Of a stretch of DNA of 64,000 nucleotides, positions 56,755 through 64,000 are shown one piece after another (the stretch's first letter is position 1; each line of letters begins with the position of its first letter). Source of the DNA: Prevotella sp. (lineage in GTDB: Bacteria; Bacteroidota; Bacteroidia; Bacteroidales; Bacteroidaceae); NCBI GenBank assembly GCA_017460515.1, contig JAFUAY010000015.1:1-64000 (forward strand). Direction: 5' to 3'. The notes beneath the pieces were generated by a model. The model had not been told where the DNA came from. It worked only from the letters and a program-made list of their open reading frames with translations, and ran no database searches. A program made the translations under genes and the position numbers.

Positions 56755-59700
56755 TTAGAATTGAATAGTGATACCGCCCGTAAACGACTTAGAACGAGGA
56801 GTCTTAGCTTTATCAGTTACGATACCGAACGAACCGTAGCCAACCTCAGGGTCTGCACCTGAATATTTGGTCAGACAGAACAGGTTATTGGCTGACACAT
56901 AGACACTCAGCTGGGTGAGTCCCCATTTCTTGATCAACTTCGGATCGAGCGAGTAGCTAAGCTGCGAGTAGTTCAGACGGATGAACGAGCCGTCCTCAAC
57001 AAAACGGTCGCTGCCCAACCAGTTGTAACCTACCTGGCGAAGAGCGCGAGGCATCTCGGTCAGGTCGCCCTCAACACGCCAGCGCCAGTTGACGGCACGG
57101 CTTTGGTTGTTGTTTGAATACATATTCTCTGCATTCATACGGGCAGCATTGATAATCTTATTACCATAACGGAAGTTGAACTGGTTGTTCCATGACAGAC
57201 GACCGAAATTCAACTTAAAGCCGAAACCACCAGTGAACTTCGGAAGTGAAGAACCCAGATAGACAATATCCAACTCGTTAATCTGACCATCGTGGTTCAC
57301 ATCCTCATAGATAGCATCACCACCACGGAACTCATAGTTGTTACGGTCAGCAGCAAACTTAATAGGCTTGGTCAGACCGTTTTCATCAAGAACCACAACT
57401 CCGTTGGCGTCGCGAACGACAGGTGCGTTAGGACCGCTCACGCCGGGTACTTCCTCAGGTGAATACTCAGAATACTGATAAACGCCCTTGTAGCGGAAGC
57501 CATAGATACTACCCAAGGCACGGTTCAACTCAACACGTGTCAGGTAAGAGCCGTTCTGATAGTTGAACTCCTGGTTCAGAGCTGCCAGACAGGTCTCATC
57601 CATCTCGGTGATCTGGTTCTTGTTGTTTGCGAAGGTTACGTTGAAGTCGACGCCGAACTTACCAATCTTGATAATACGATTACCATTCAGGTTGAACTCC
57701 CAACCGATGTTCTTCATGCTACCGACATTCTGCCAGTCAAGAGAAGAATAACCGGATGATGTGGGAAGGCCTCGTCTTTCCATCAACAGGTCGGTGGTGT
57801 ACTGCCAATAAAACTCAACATTACCATTGATGCGGTCATCCCAGAAGCCGAAATCAACGCCAAGGTTATAGGTCTCTTTCTGCTCCCACTTCAGGTTCTT
57901 CAACTGTACATTACGGGGATAGAACGAACTGGTTCCCATGTATCCACTACCCTGTCCGTACTTACTGTAGAACAGACCCTCGCTACCAGGCTGCTTACCT
58001 ACGATACCCCAACCGGGACGGAAAGACAATGTAGAAACGAAGGGAAGAAGCTTCTGGAACCAAGGCTCCTTGTGGATATTCCAACGAACAGAGAAGGCAG
58101 GGAAGTTACCCCAGCGCTGATCACCACCGAACTTGGTGCTACCGTCACGACGTACAGAGAAGTCGGCCATATAGCGTCCCTTGTAAGCATAGTGGGCAGA
58201 GTAAGTGAAATAGATGCTGCGCCACTGACCGCTACCTGTTGAAATACCACTGCTCTGGTCGATAATACCTGCAGCAGCCGTGCTCTGGATGGTTCCTGAA
58301 GGAAGGCCCCAAACGACGGTGCGCTGATCGCTATTGGTACCTTTGGTCAGCTGACCACGCAACATCATGGTGAGCATGTGGTCCTTATTGCGGAAAGCAG
58401 GTGTGAAGGTCAGGGTATGTGTAGTGGTGATACCAAGGCTCTTGTTAGAGCTTGCAGTAGTGCGGTTGGCCTCACGTCCTTTAGTATCGTTCCATCCTTT
58501 TGTGCTCAGTGACAAAGGCATGTACTGATCCTCATACTTATTAAAGATGTTAAAGACCACCTTACCCTCATAGTTCAAACGGGTCTTATCTTCATCAAGG
58601 CCCAACAGATTATAACGGAGTTTGAACTCTGGCTCAATATTATAGCTGGTCTCCAGGTTCTTAGCCTCATAAGCCAAAGCAATGGGGTTCTTATTATCCA
58701 ACTGGTCATACAACTGAGAAGAAACAGAAGGCAACATGTTGTAGTACTCATCCAAATCATTGCCATTGGCATCCTGCTCATAGATAGAGAGGTTAGGCAT
58801 GCGTACATAACCGATAGCCAACAGGTCACCATTATTCTTCTGGTTGCGCGTATAAGTCAAGGCAATATTGGTCTCAATCTTGATACGGTCAGAAACGAAG
58901 TAGTCAAGGTTGACACGTGATGAGAAACGATCCAGTTGCTGCTTGATGATAGAACCGGTCTCATGGTCATAACCAGCACCAATACGGAAGTTTGCCTTCT
59001 CACCACCACCGCTGAGCGCAAGGTAGTGGTTCTGACGCCAACCGACCTGCTTCACTTCTTTCACCCAGTCGGTATTGTTGTTGTACATTTCATACTCAGA
59101 GAAGCTGGTATCATAGTTCAGCTCACGGATATCAGTCTCCTTCTGAATAGGATTGAAATACTCTTCCTTCAGCAGCATGGTGTACTCGTCACCATTCAGC
59201 ATCTTATAGCCTTCAGGCTGATAAGTACCAGTCAGACGGAAACTATAGGTAACGCGGGTCTTGCCACGGGCACCACGCTTGGTCTTAATCTCAATAACAC
59301 CGTTAGAACCCTGAGAACCCCAGATGGCTGTTGCAGCAGCATCCTTCAACACCGAGATGCTCTCGATATCATCCGGATTCACATTCAACAGCTGGGCAAA
59401 CTTCTCTTCGTTGGCTGAAGAGAAATCAAAATCGCTGGTATTGGTCTCCCACACATTACCATCGACAACAATCAGAGGCTCGCTTGAACCGTTGATACTG
59501 GACACACCGCGAAGACGCATAGAAGTACCTGCACCAAGGTTACCGGAATTGGCCACGATATCCAGACCTGCGATACGTCCCTGAAGGGCTTCATCGACAG
59601 TAGTCAGGGCAAGGCCCTCGAACTCAGACATATCAATACTCTGGCGGGCTGTAGAGATCTCATCCATAGGAATGGCAAGACCAGAGCCCTGCGCACGACG

Positions 59701-60036
59701 CTTAGAGACAACGGTAACCTCCTTGATTTGGGTTGCATCCTGCATCTTCACCACAAACTTCGTCTTGTTGATGGGAAGCGTAACGGTCTTATAACCTACA
59801 AACGAGATACGGATCTTATCCTTCGGATTCTTCAGTTTGAAAGAGAAGTTACCGCTCATATCGGTCACAGCTGATGCCACGATACGGTTAGCGGCATCGA
59901 GCTCAACGACATTGGCCATCATTACGGGACCGAAATCATCGTTCACCGTACCACTGATGATATCGCCAGCCTGCTGAGCATTGGCTGCGAGCAAAAAGCT
60001 AAAAAATGATACTATTATAATACTCAGTCGTTTCAT
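56755..60036 (-). CDS. SusC/RagA-family TonB-dependent transporter (first pair)
   Basis: A 1,093-residue outer membrane transporter. Signal peptide to about residue 20; CarboxypepD-like domain 28-105 (ISGTVNDDFGPVMMANVVEL); a TonB-box-like IKEVTVVSKRR at about 103-113; plug domain with LRGVSSINGSSEPLIVVDG and the SusC signature ESISVLKDAAATAIWGSQG, split from a GVIEIKTKRG strand; then a 22-strand-type barrel ending GGITIQF. All hallmarks of the family are present and length is normal. It is the second gene of the operon, 36 bp after the large FAS1 gene, and would import oligosaccharides together with its SusD partner. Confidence 0.96.
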   Translation of the reverse strand: MKRLSIIIVSFFSFLLAANAQQAGDIISGTVNDDFGPVMMANVVELDAANRIVASAVTDMSGNFSFKLKNPKDKIRISFVGYKTVTLPINKTKFVVKMQDATQIKEVTVVSKRRAQGSGLAIPMDEISTARQSIDMSEFEGLALTTVDEALQGRIAGLDIVANSGNLGAGTSMRLRGVSSINGSSEPLIVVDGNVWETNTSDFDFSSANEEKFAQLLNVNPDDIESISVLKDAAATAIWGSQGSNGVIEIKTKRGARGKTRVTYSFRLTGTYQPEGYKMLNGDEYTMLLKEEYFNPIQKETDIRELNYDTSFSEYEMYNNNTDWVKEVKQVGWRQNHYLALSGGGEKANFRIGAGYDHETGSIIKQQLDRFSSRVNLDYFVSDRIKIETNIALTYTRNQKNNGDLLAIGYVRMPNLSIYEQDANGNDLDEYYNMLPSVSSQLYDQLDNKNPIALAYEAKNLETSYNIEPEFKLRYNLLGLDEDKTRLNYEGKVVFNIFNKYEDQYMPLSLSTKGWNDTKGREANRTTASSNKSLGITTTHTLTFTPAFRNKDHMLTMMLRGQLTKGTNSDQRTVVWGLPSGTIQSTAAAGIIDQSSGISTGSGQWRSIYFTYSAHYAYKGRYMADFSVRRDGSTKFGGDQRWGNFPAFSVRWNIHKEPWFQKLLPFVSTLSFRPGWGIVGKQPGSEGLFYSKYGQGSGYMGTSSFYPRNVQLKNLKWEQKETYNLGVDFGFWDDRINGNVEFYWQYTTDLLMERRGLPTSSGYSSLDWQNVGSMKNIGWEFNLNGNRIIKIGKFGVDFNVTFANNKNQITEMDETCLAALNQEFNYQNGSYLTRVELNRALGSIYGFRYKGVYQYSEYSPEEVPGVSGPNAPVVRDANGVVVLDENGLTKPIKFAADRNNYEFRGGDAIYEDVNHDGQINELDIVYLGSSLPKFTGGFGFKLNFGRLSWNNQFNFRYGNKIINAARMNAENMYSNNNQSRAVNWRWRVEGDLTEMPRALRQVGYNWLGSDRFVEDGSFIRLNYSQLSYSLDPKLIKKWGLTQLSVYVSANNLFCLTKYSGADPEVGYGSFGIVTDKAKTPRSKSFTGGITIQF

Positions 60037-60072
60037 AATCTTGAACTTTTAAAGTCAAATTTCATAATCATT

Positions 60073-62685
60073 TTATTTCAACATCAATGGTTCGTCAATT
60101 AGATGAACAACGGCTGATGAAGTGGTCTCAATATGATTGACAGCAGACTTGTCCCAGCTTGCTCCACCTGCATAACCTACAGAGAACTGCCACTCACGGG
60201 CAACTTGGTTAAAGAGTGTAGGATCAGAAGTCAGGACCTTACGGTGATTTCCTGCCCTGTCAATCAGTTCGATGCCATCATCGGTCAAAGTAGCATCAAC
60301 ACGATAGAACTTCTCAGTTGCAGGATTGATGGTGGCAGTCTCATACTCGCCCGATTCAGGAGCAGCACCAATAAAGAGGGCATTATCCTGGATATGATAC
60401 TTCAAGAAGTTCATGATGGCCAGTGAGTCCTGGGTCTTTTTGGTTATGTTACCTTCTTCTTCCCATTGCTCTACCTGTTCCCAAGTTGGCAACTTATGCT
60501 CATCCTGCAGTTTCTGGATGCTCTCGTTCGTGGGCACATATACCGTATAATGATAGGTATTGAAAACAGACACATTAGAACCACCGCAAAGGAAGCCACT
60601 CTTAGGCTTACCTTTATCGTCAACTCTGTAGAAGTGGATATTCTCATAGAGTCCGCTCTTCTCCATCAGTTCGTTGAACTTTGAGAACTCGGTATGAGCC
60701 ATCAGAATGTCATGAACGGTCTGACGGGTTCCCATGATAGGCTCACCATCAAGCACGTAGGTTTTACCATTACCGCCGTTTGTCTGGTCGTAAATCTTTG
60801 AAATGGTTACACCTTCGCCTTTTTCGTTAATCTGATAGCTACCCCACACCTTCTCCAAGTCATTGCCTTTCTTTTCAACGAGAATCTCAGTACCATTCTT
60901 TGTACGATAGTACTTATGGCCATCTTCAACATTACCAATAACAATATGGGTCTCCAGGATATCTTTCAGATAGTTCAAAATGATACTTCTATCGGTAATT
61001 TCCCTGATGAGCGTACCCGTAGAAGCACTTACCACCTCAGCCCAGACTTTATTGGCATCGGGACGGCTCTCATCGTAATGGAACTGGATATATTGCTCCT
61101 GACCGGGATCCTTAATATATGAGAGAGGATCGATATAGGTGAGGAGTGCATTACGCGTGGGAATAAAGAAACTGTAATAGGAGTTCAGTGAGTTCAGATA
61201 AGCGTCATACTGCAACTGATCCTTGTGGATGGCCCAATACATGATCTTCATGGTCTCATCAATCAAGGCTGGAGCCAACACACTGACATATTCAGTTGGC
61301 GAATAAACGTTCTTGGTCAAGTAGATAGCGCCGTTACATCCCATACGTACAGACTCTATACTATCACGCTCAACGCCCATGGGGTCATTGGCATCATTCA
61401 GGATAGAGATGAACTTAGAGGGAACAGAGTTGATTAGCGAATTCAGCATGTTCACATTGATCAGTTTAGACACCACCTCATCAGGAACATTATCCCAAGT
61501 TCCATAATTATCCTTCAGGACCTTACCGGCACCTTCGTTCCAATACTTGGTCATAGCCTCATCGGTAGGCACCATCATCACAGCCATATCCTTCTTGGCC
61601 TGATCAGCCTTGGAGTCAACATCGGCATCACCTGCATAATAAGCATTCCACTCTGGGTCGAACTTCAGCTTTGCGGGGACAGGAGAACCGCTTGGCAAAA
61701 GCACATTGGGGACGCCACCTTGAGATTTCTCAGAGAAGAAACGCTTCTGGTAGACAGTATCCACATTAGCACCGTAGAGACGGTTATAGGTCATTGTGAT
61801 AGAGTTATTCTCATCCGGCTTCTTTTCAGGATAAGGCGCACAGAAGCGCTCCAGCAGTTTATTGTAAATAGTCGTATTCGGCATATTGGCAATCAACTCA
61901 GCCATATTGGGGAGCTGGAAGATTACCTCAGACGTGCGGTGAATGAAACCGTTCGAGCAGCGGATATTTGGCTGATCGATAGTCACACCATTCACACTTG
62001 CATCACCTGACTGACGCTTGGTAAGTCCATTATGGAGAAAGTCGTAGTCATCGTTCGTGATACGGTCGTTCGTCAACAACTTTTCGATGAAATGGACGAT
62101 ATAGACATCAGAATTGTCCTCCATACATACGATGGGCTTACCTGCATTCTTATAAGGAGCCCAATAGGGATTGGAAGGCATCTGGTCTGGTTGCAGCACG
62201 GGAACAGAGTCATAAGGACTGCTCATCGTTGCGTGACGAAGACTCAAGCCCTCACGAGGCTCACCATCTGTCAGGCTAGGCATATTGCCCAGGCTACCCA
62301 GCTGCATGGAGTTCTTCAACAGACAGCCGTTGAGCAACAGTTTCTTCTGTGACAGCGTAAGCTGTTCATAACTATTTACGCCCCAATCGTTCTTTTGGTA
62401 AAAACGGTTGAAAGCATCGTCATTTGCGGCAAAGAGAGTCATCGAACCCGTCCTAGCCAGCACATCGCGGTAGTTAAGGTCGTTGATCAACCGCACCATG
62501 TTGGTGAAATTTCCCTCATCGTCAAGCCAACTATAGATGCTGGCACCCCAACCATCGGGAGTGCGCTCATCCAAGTCGTACTCTTCCTTACACGACGACA
62601 AGCTACTCAGTCCAGCCAACAGCACTCCAGCCGCCAATAACCATTGCCGGCCAAGTCTCCAAAATACTTGTTTTTCGGTTTTCAT
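60073..62685 (-). CDS. Large multi-FAS1 surface lipoprotein
   Basis: An 870-residue lipoprotein with lipobox LSSC (Cys about 32). About four fasciclin-like units can be made out: 45-250 (FTNMVRLINDLNYRDVLAR, MTLFAANDDAFNRFYQ), 255-430 (MAELIANMPNTTIYNKLLER, VMMVPTDEAMTKYW), 470-640 (YYSFFIPTRNALLTYI) and 680-865 (VHDILMAHTEFSKFNELM, YTVYVPTNESIQKLQ). FAS1 domains bind proteins or glycans in animals, plants and bacteria. It is the first gene of the operon, directly behind the promoter, and so is likely the most abundant product. No enzyme domain is visible. A long surface rod for substrate capture is a reasonable but untested idea. Confidence 0.85.
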   Translation of the reverse strand: MKTEKQVFWRLGRQWLLAAGVLLAGLSSLSSCKEEYDLDERTPDGWGASIYSWLDDEGNFTNMVRLINDLNYRDVLARTGSMTLFAANDDAFNRFYQKNDWGVNSYEQLTLSQKKLLLNGCLLKNSMQLGSLGNMPSLTDGEPREGLSLRHATMSSPYDSVPVLQPDQMPSNPYWAPYKNAGKPIVCMEDNSDVYIVHFIEKLLTNDRITNDDYDFLHNGLTKRQSGDASVNGVTIDQPNIRCSNGFIHRTSEVIFQLPNMAELIANMPNTTIYNKLLERFCAPYPEKKPDENNSITMTYNRLYGANVDTVYQKRFFSEKSQGGVPNVLLPSGSPVPAKLKFDPEWNAYYAGDADVDSKADQAKKDMAVMMVPTDEAMTKYWNEGAGKVLKDNYGTWDNVPDEVVSKLINVNMLNSLINSVPSKFISILNDANDPMGVERDSIESVRMGCNGAIYLTKNVYSPTEYVSVLAPALIDETMKIMYWAIHKDQLQYDAYLNSLNSYYSFFIPTRNALLTYIDPLSYIKDPGQEQYIQFHYDESRPDANKVWAEVVSASTGTLIREITDRSIILNYLKDILETHIVIGNVEDGHKYYRTKNGTEILVEKKGNDLEKVWGSYQINEKGEGVTISKIYDQTNGGNGKTYVLDGEPIMGTRQTVHDILMAHTEFSKFNELMEKSGLYENIHFYRVDDKGKPKSGFLCGGSNVSVFNTYHYTVYVPTNESIQKLQDEHKLPTWEQVEQWEEEGNITKKTQDSLAIMNFLKYHIQDNALFIGAAPESGEYETATINPATEKFYRVDATLTDDGIELIDRAGNHRKVLTSDPTLFNQVAREWQFSVGYAGGASWDKSAVNHIETTSSAVVHLIDEPLMLK

Positions 62686-62753
62686 ACGTTTTGTTGGATT
62701 TTTGTTTTATGTTTTTTGTTCGCTTATTTGCTTGGGTTAGCTAATTTCGAATG

Positions 62754-62761
62754 CAAAATTA
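62754..62761 (-). promoter_or_regulatory. Promoter -7 box of the FAS1-Sus operon
   Basis: The minus strand reads TAATTTTG about 70 nt upstream of the ATG at 62685. No clear -33 element is present at the normal spacing, which fits control by an activator. Confidence 0.5.
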
Positions 62762-62789
62762 TATATATTTTATATAACTAGTTTTTAAC

Positions 62790-62822
62790 TACGTCCGAAC
62801 GACTTTTCTATACGTCCACACG
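62790..62822. promoter_or_regulatory. TACGTCC direct repeat, 21-bp period
   Basis: TACGTCCGAACG (62790-62801) and TACGTCCACACG (62811-62822) match at 10 of 12 positions, 21 bp apart, starting 29 bp upstream of the -7 box. The geometry is the same as for the pair at 4540-4570 and suits an AraC-type dimer such as the hybrid regulator. Confidence 0.5.
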
Positions 62823-62833
62823 TTTAAAAATGA

Positions 62834-62861
62834 TGTTTCATGTGTTTTTCAATTTGTTTCA
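62834..62861. promoter_or_regulatory. TGTTTCA direct repeat, 21-bp period
   Basis: TGTTTCA at 62834-62840 and 62855-62861, 21 bp apart, lies farther upstream of the Sus operon promoter. The sequence is a variant of the TGTCTCA repeats seen at four other promoters. Confidence 0.4.
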
Positions 62862-62897
62862 AAACGTGTTAAAACCGCGATAAATTGGTTTATTTTA

Positions 62898-62942
62898 CGA
62901 AAAAACCACTTTAGAACTCACGAAAGAGATCTAAAGTGGTTT
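62898..62942 (-). terminator. Intrinsic terminator of rpoC
   Basis: AAACCACTTTAGA (62903-62915) and TCTAAAGTGGTTT (62930-62942) form a perfect 13-bp stem, followed on the minus strand by TTTTTT. It isolates the RNA polymerase operon from the Sus operon, 40 bp after the rpoC stop. Confidence 0.9.
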
Positions 62943-62981
62943 GAGCCCCCTTTACAATCCGGGGGACAGGTTGTTTCCGAC

Positions 62982-64000
62982 TTAATCGTCGAGCACAGAC
63001 TCCTCTACGAAGTCGAGCACATTCTTACGATTAGCCTGCATACGTTCGTATTCTTCCTTCGAGCCAACGATGAGTTTCTCGAACTCGCGCAGACCCGTTC
63101 CGGCAGGAATCAGGTGACCGCAGATAACGTTCTCCTTCATACCCTCCAAGAAGTCCTGCTTTCCGCGGATAGCGGCTTCGTTGAGCACCTTGGTTGTCTC
63201 CTGGAATGATGCAGCCGACATGAATGACTTCGTCTGCAGAGCTGCACGGGTGATACCCTGCAGAATCTGAGTAGAAGTGGCGGGCACAGCATCACGAACC
63301 TGAACGAGACGAAGGTCACGACGCTTCAGTGAAGAGTTCTCGTCACGCAGACGACGAGCTGTAACAATCTGTCCGGCCTTCAAGGTCTCAGAGTCACCAG
63401 CATCGGTAACGACCTTTTTACCCCAGATACGATCATTCTCTTCAGCGAAGTCGAGCTTGTCGACGATATCTGACTCCAGGAACGAAGTATCACCAGGATC
63501 ATTGATCTGTACCTTGCGCATCATCTGACGAACGATAATCTCAAAGTGCTTATCGTTAATCTTGATACCCTGCAGACGATACACGTCCTGTACCTCGTTC
63601 ACAATATACTCCTGAACAGCGGTGGGACCCTTAATGGCCAGGATATCACTTGGTGTGATGGCACCGTCAGACAATGGTGTTCCAGCACGAACAGCGTCAT
63701 GCTCCTGAACGAGGATCTGCTTAGACAGTGACACGAGGTATTTACGCTGATCGCCAGTCTTTGAGGTGACAACAATCTCACGGTTACCACGCTTAACCTT
63801 ACCCATCGTTACCTCACCGTCAATCTCAGATACGACAGCAGGGTTAGAGGGGTTACGTGCCTCGAAGAGCTCTGTCACACGAGGCAGACCTGCGGTGATA
63901 TCACCACCCTTGGCAGCAGCACGTGGAATCTTCACGAGTGTCTCACCAGTCTTAACGGTCTGACCATCCTCTACAACGACGTGACCGCCCACGGGGAAGT
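62982..64000 (-). CDS. rpoC: RNA polymerase beta' subunit, C-terminal part
   Basis: The frame is open to the right edge, so only the last 340 or so residues are seen; a GTG at 63992 is internal (FPVGGHVVV) and not a start. The segment contains the conserved late beta' motifs [40 protein letters not shown] ([18 protein letters not shown]), [20 protein letters not shown] and the [17 protein letters not shown] [18 protein letters not shown] near the C-terminus. It ends in FVEESVLDD. This is a core, vertically inherited gene and marks the edge of the polysaccharide region. Confidence 0.98.
   Translation of the reverse strand, partial: FPVGGHVVVEDGQTVKTGETLVKIPRAAAKGGDITAGLPRVTELFEARNPSNPAVVSEIDGEVTMGKVKRGNREIVVTSKTGDQRKYLVSLSKQILVQEHDAVRAGTPLSDGAITPSDILAIKGPTAVQEYIVNEVQDVYRLQGIKINDKHFEIIVRQMMRKVQINDPGDTSFLESDIVDKLDFAEENDRIWGKKVVTDAGDSETLKAGQIVTARRLRDENSSLKRRDLRLVQVRDAVPATSTQILQGITRAALQTKSFMSAASFQETTKVLNEAAIRGKQDFLEGMKENVICGHLIPAGTGLREFEKLIVGSKEEYERMQANRKNVLDFVEESVLDD

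Noticed and set aside
63992..64000. Translation start at 63992
   Set aside because: The codon is GTG inside the conserved beta' sequence and the frame stays open to the window edge, so the gene is partial.

Overview
The window looks like a plant-fibre-degrading Prevotella-type bacterium (Bacteroidales), probably of the rumen or gut Prevotella/Xylanibacter group. The reasons are SusC/SusD pairs with a hybrid two-component regulator, many secreted hemicellulases with Sec signal peptides, Bacteroidetes-type promoters (TAnnTTTG) without obvious Shine-Dalgarno sites, a GH10 xylanase-CE1 feruloyl esterase fusion of the kind known from Prevotella ruminicola, and short C-terminal tails resembling type IX secretion tails. 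Species assignment is inference; no rRNA gene is present.

Layout. 1-4428 (-): a giant secreted multidomain protein, running off the left edge. 4730-9347: divergent promoter region, GH51 arabinofuranosidase (+) and GH30 xylanase-like enzyme (-). 9348-10034: a repeat-rich intergenic region with a 125-bp nested inverted repeat and a probable LacI operator cluster. 10035-26521 (+): one long, tightly spaced unit with a LacI regulator, two TonB-dependent outer membrane proteins, an ECF-type S component, two membrane sensors lacking an ATPase domain, GH43, alcohol dehydrogenase, GH3, an exported nitroreductase and a tandem GH43 protein. 26699-41866: GH10-CE1 (-), CotH-like protein (+), the GH95/GH43-CBM6/GH43 operon with ATGA overlaps (-), a 58-residue peptide and a carbohydrate-binding protein (-), and a REP-associated transposase-like gene (+). 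41917-62685 (-): a hybrid two-component regulator downstream of a seven-gene operon FAS1-SusC-SusD-FAS1-FAS1-SusC-SusD. 62982-64000 (-): the 3' end of rpoC, with a strong intrinsic terminator.

How it may work together. The enzymes match arabinoxylan or glucuronoarabinoxylan: backbone cleavage (GH10, GH30), ester removal (CE1), removal of arabinose, xylose and fucose/L-galactose side groups (GH51, GH43, GH95) and final xyloside hydrolysis (GH3). The FAS1-Sus operon would capture and import oligosaccharides, and the hybrid regulator would sense them. Short TGTYTCA direct repeats, mostly 21 bp apart, lie upstream of five minus-strand transcription units including the regulator and the Sus operon, which suggests one regulon. 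The LacI unit appears to be a second, separately controlled circuit. The least conventional parts are the fasciclin-domain lipoproteins in place of the usual surface glycan-binding proteins, the ATPase-less sensor pair, and two candidate structured RNAs in intergenic regions.
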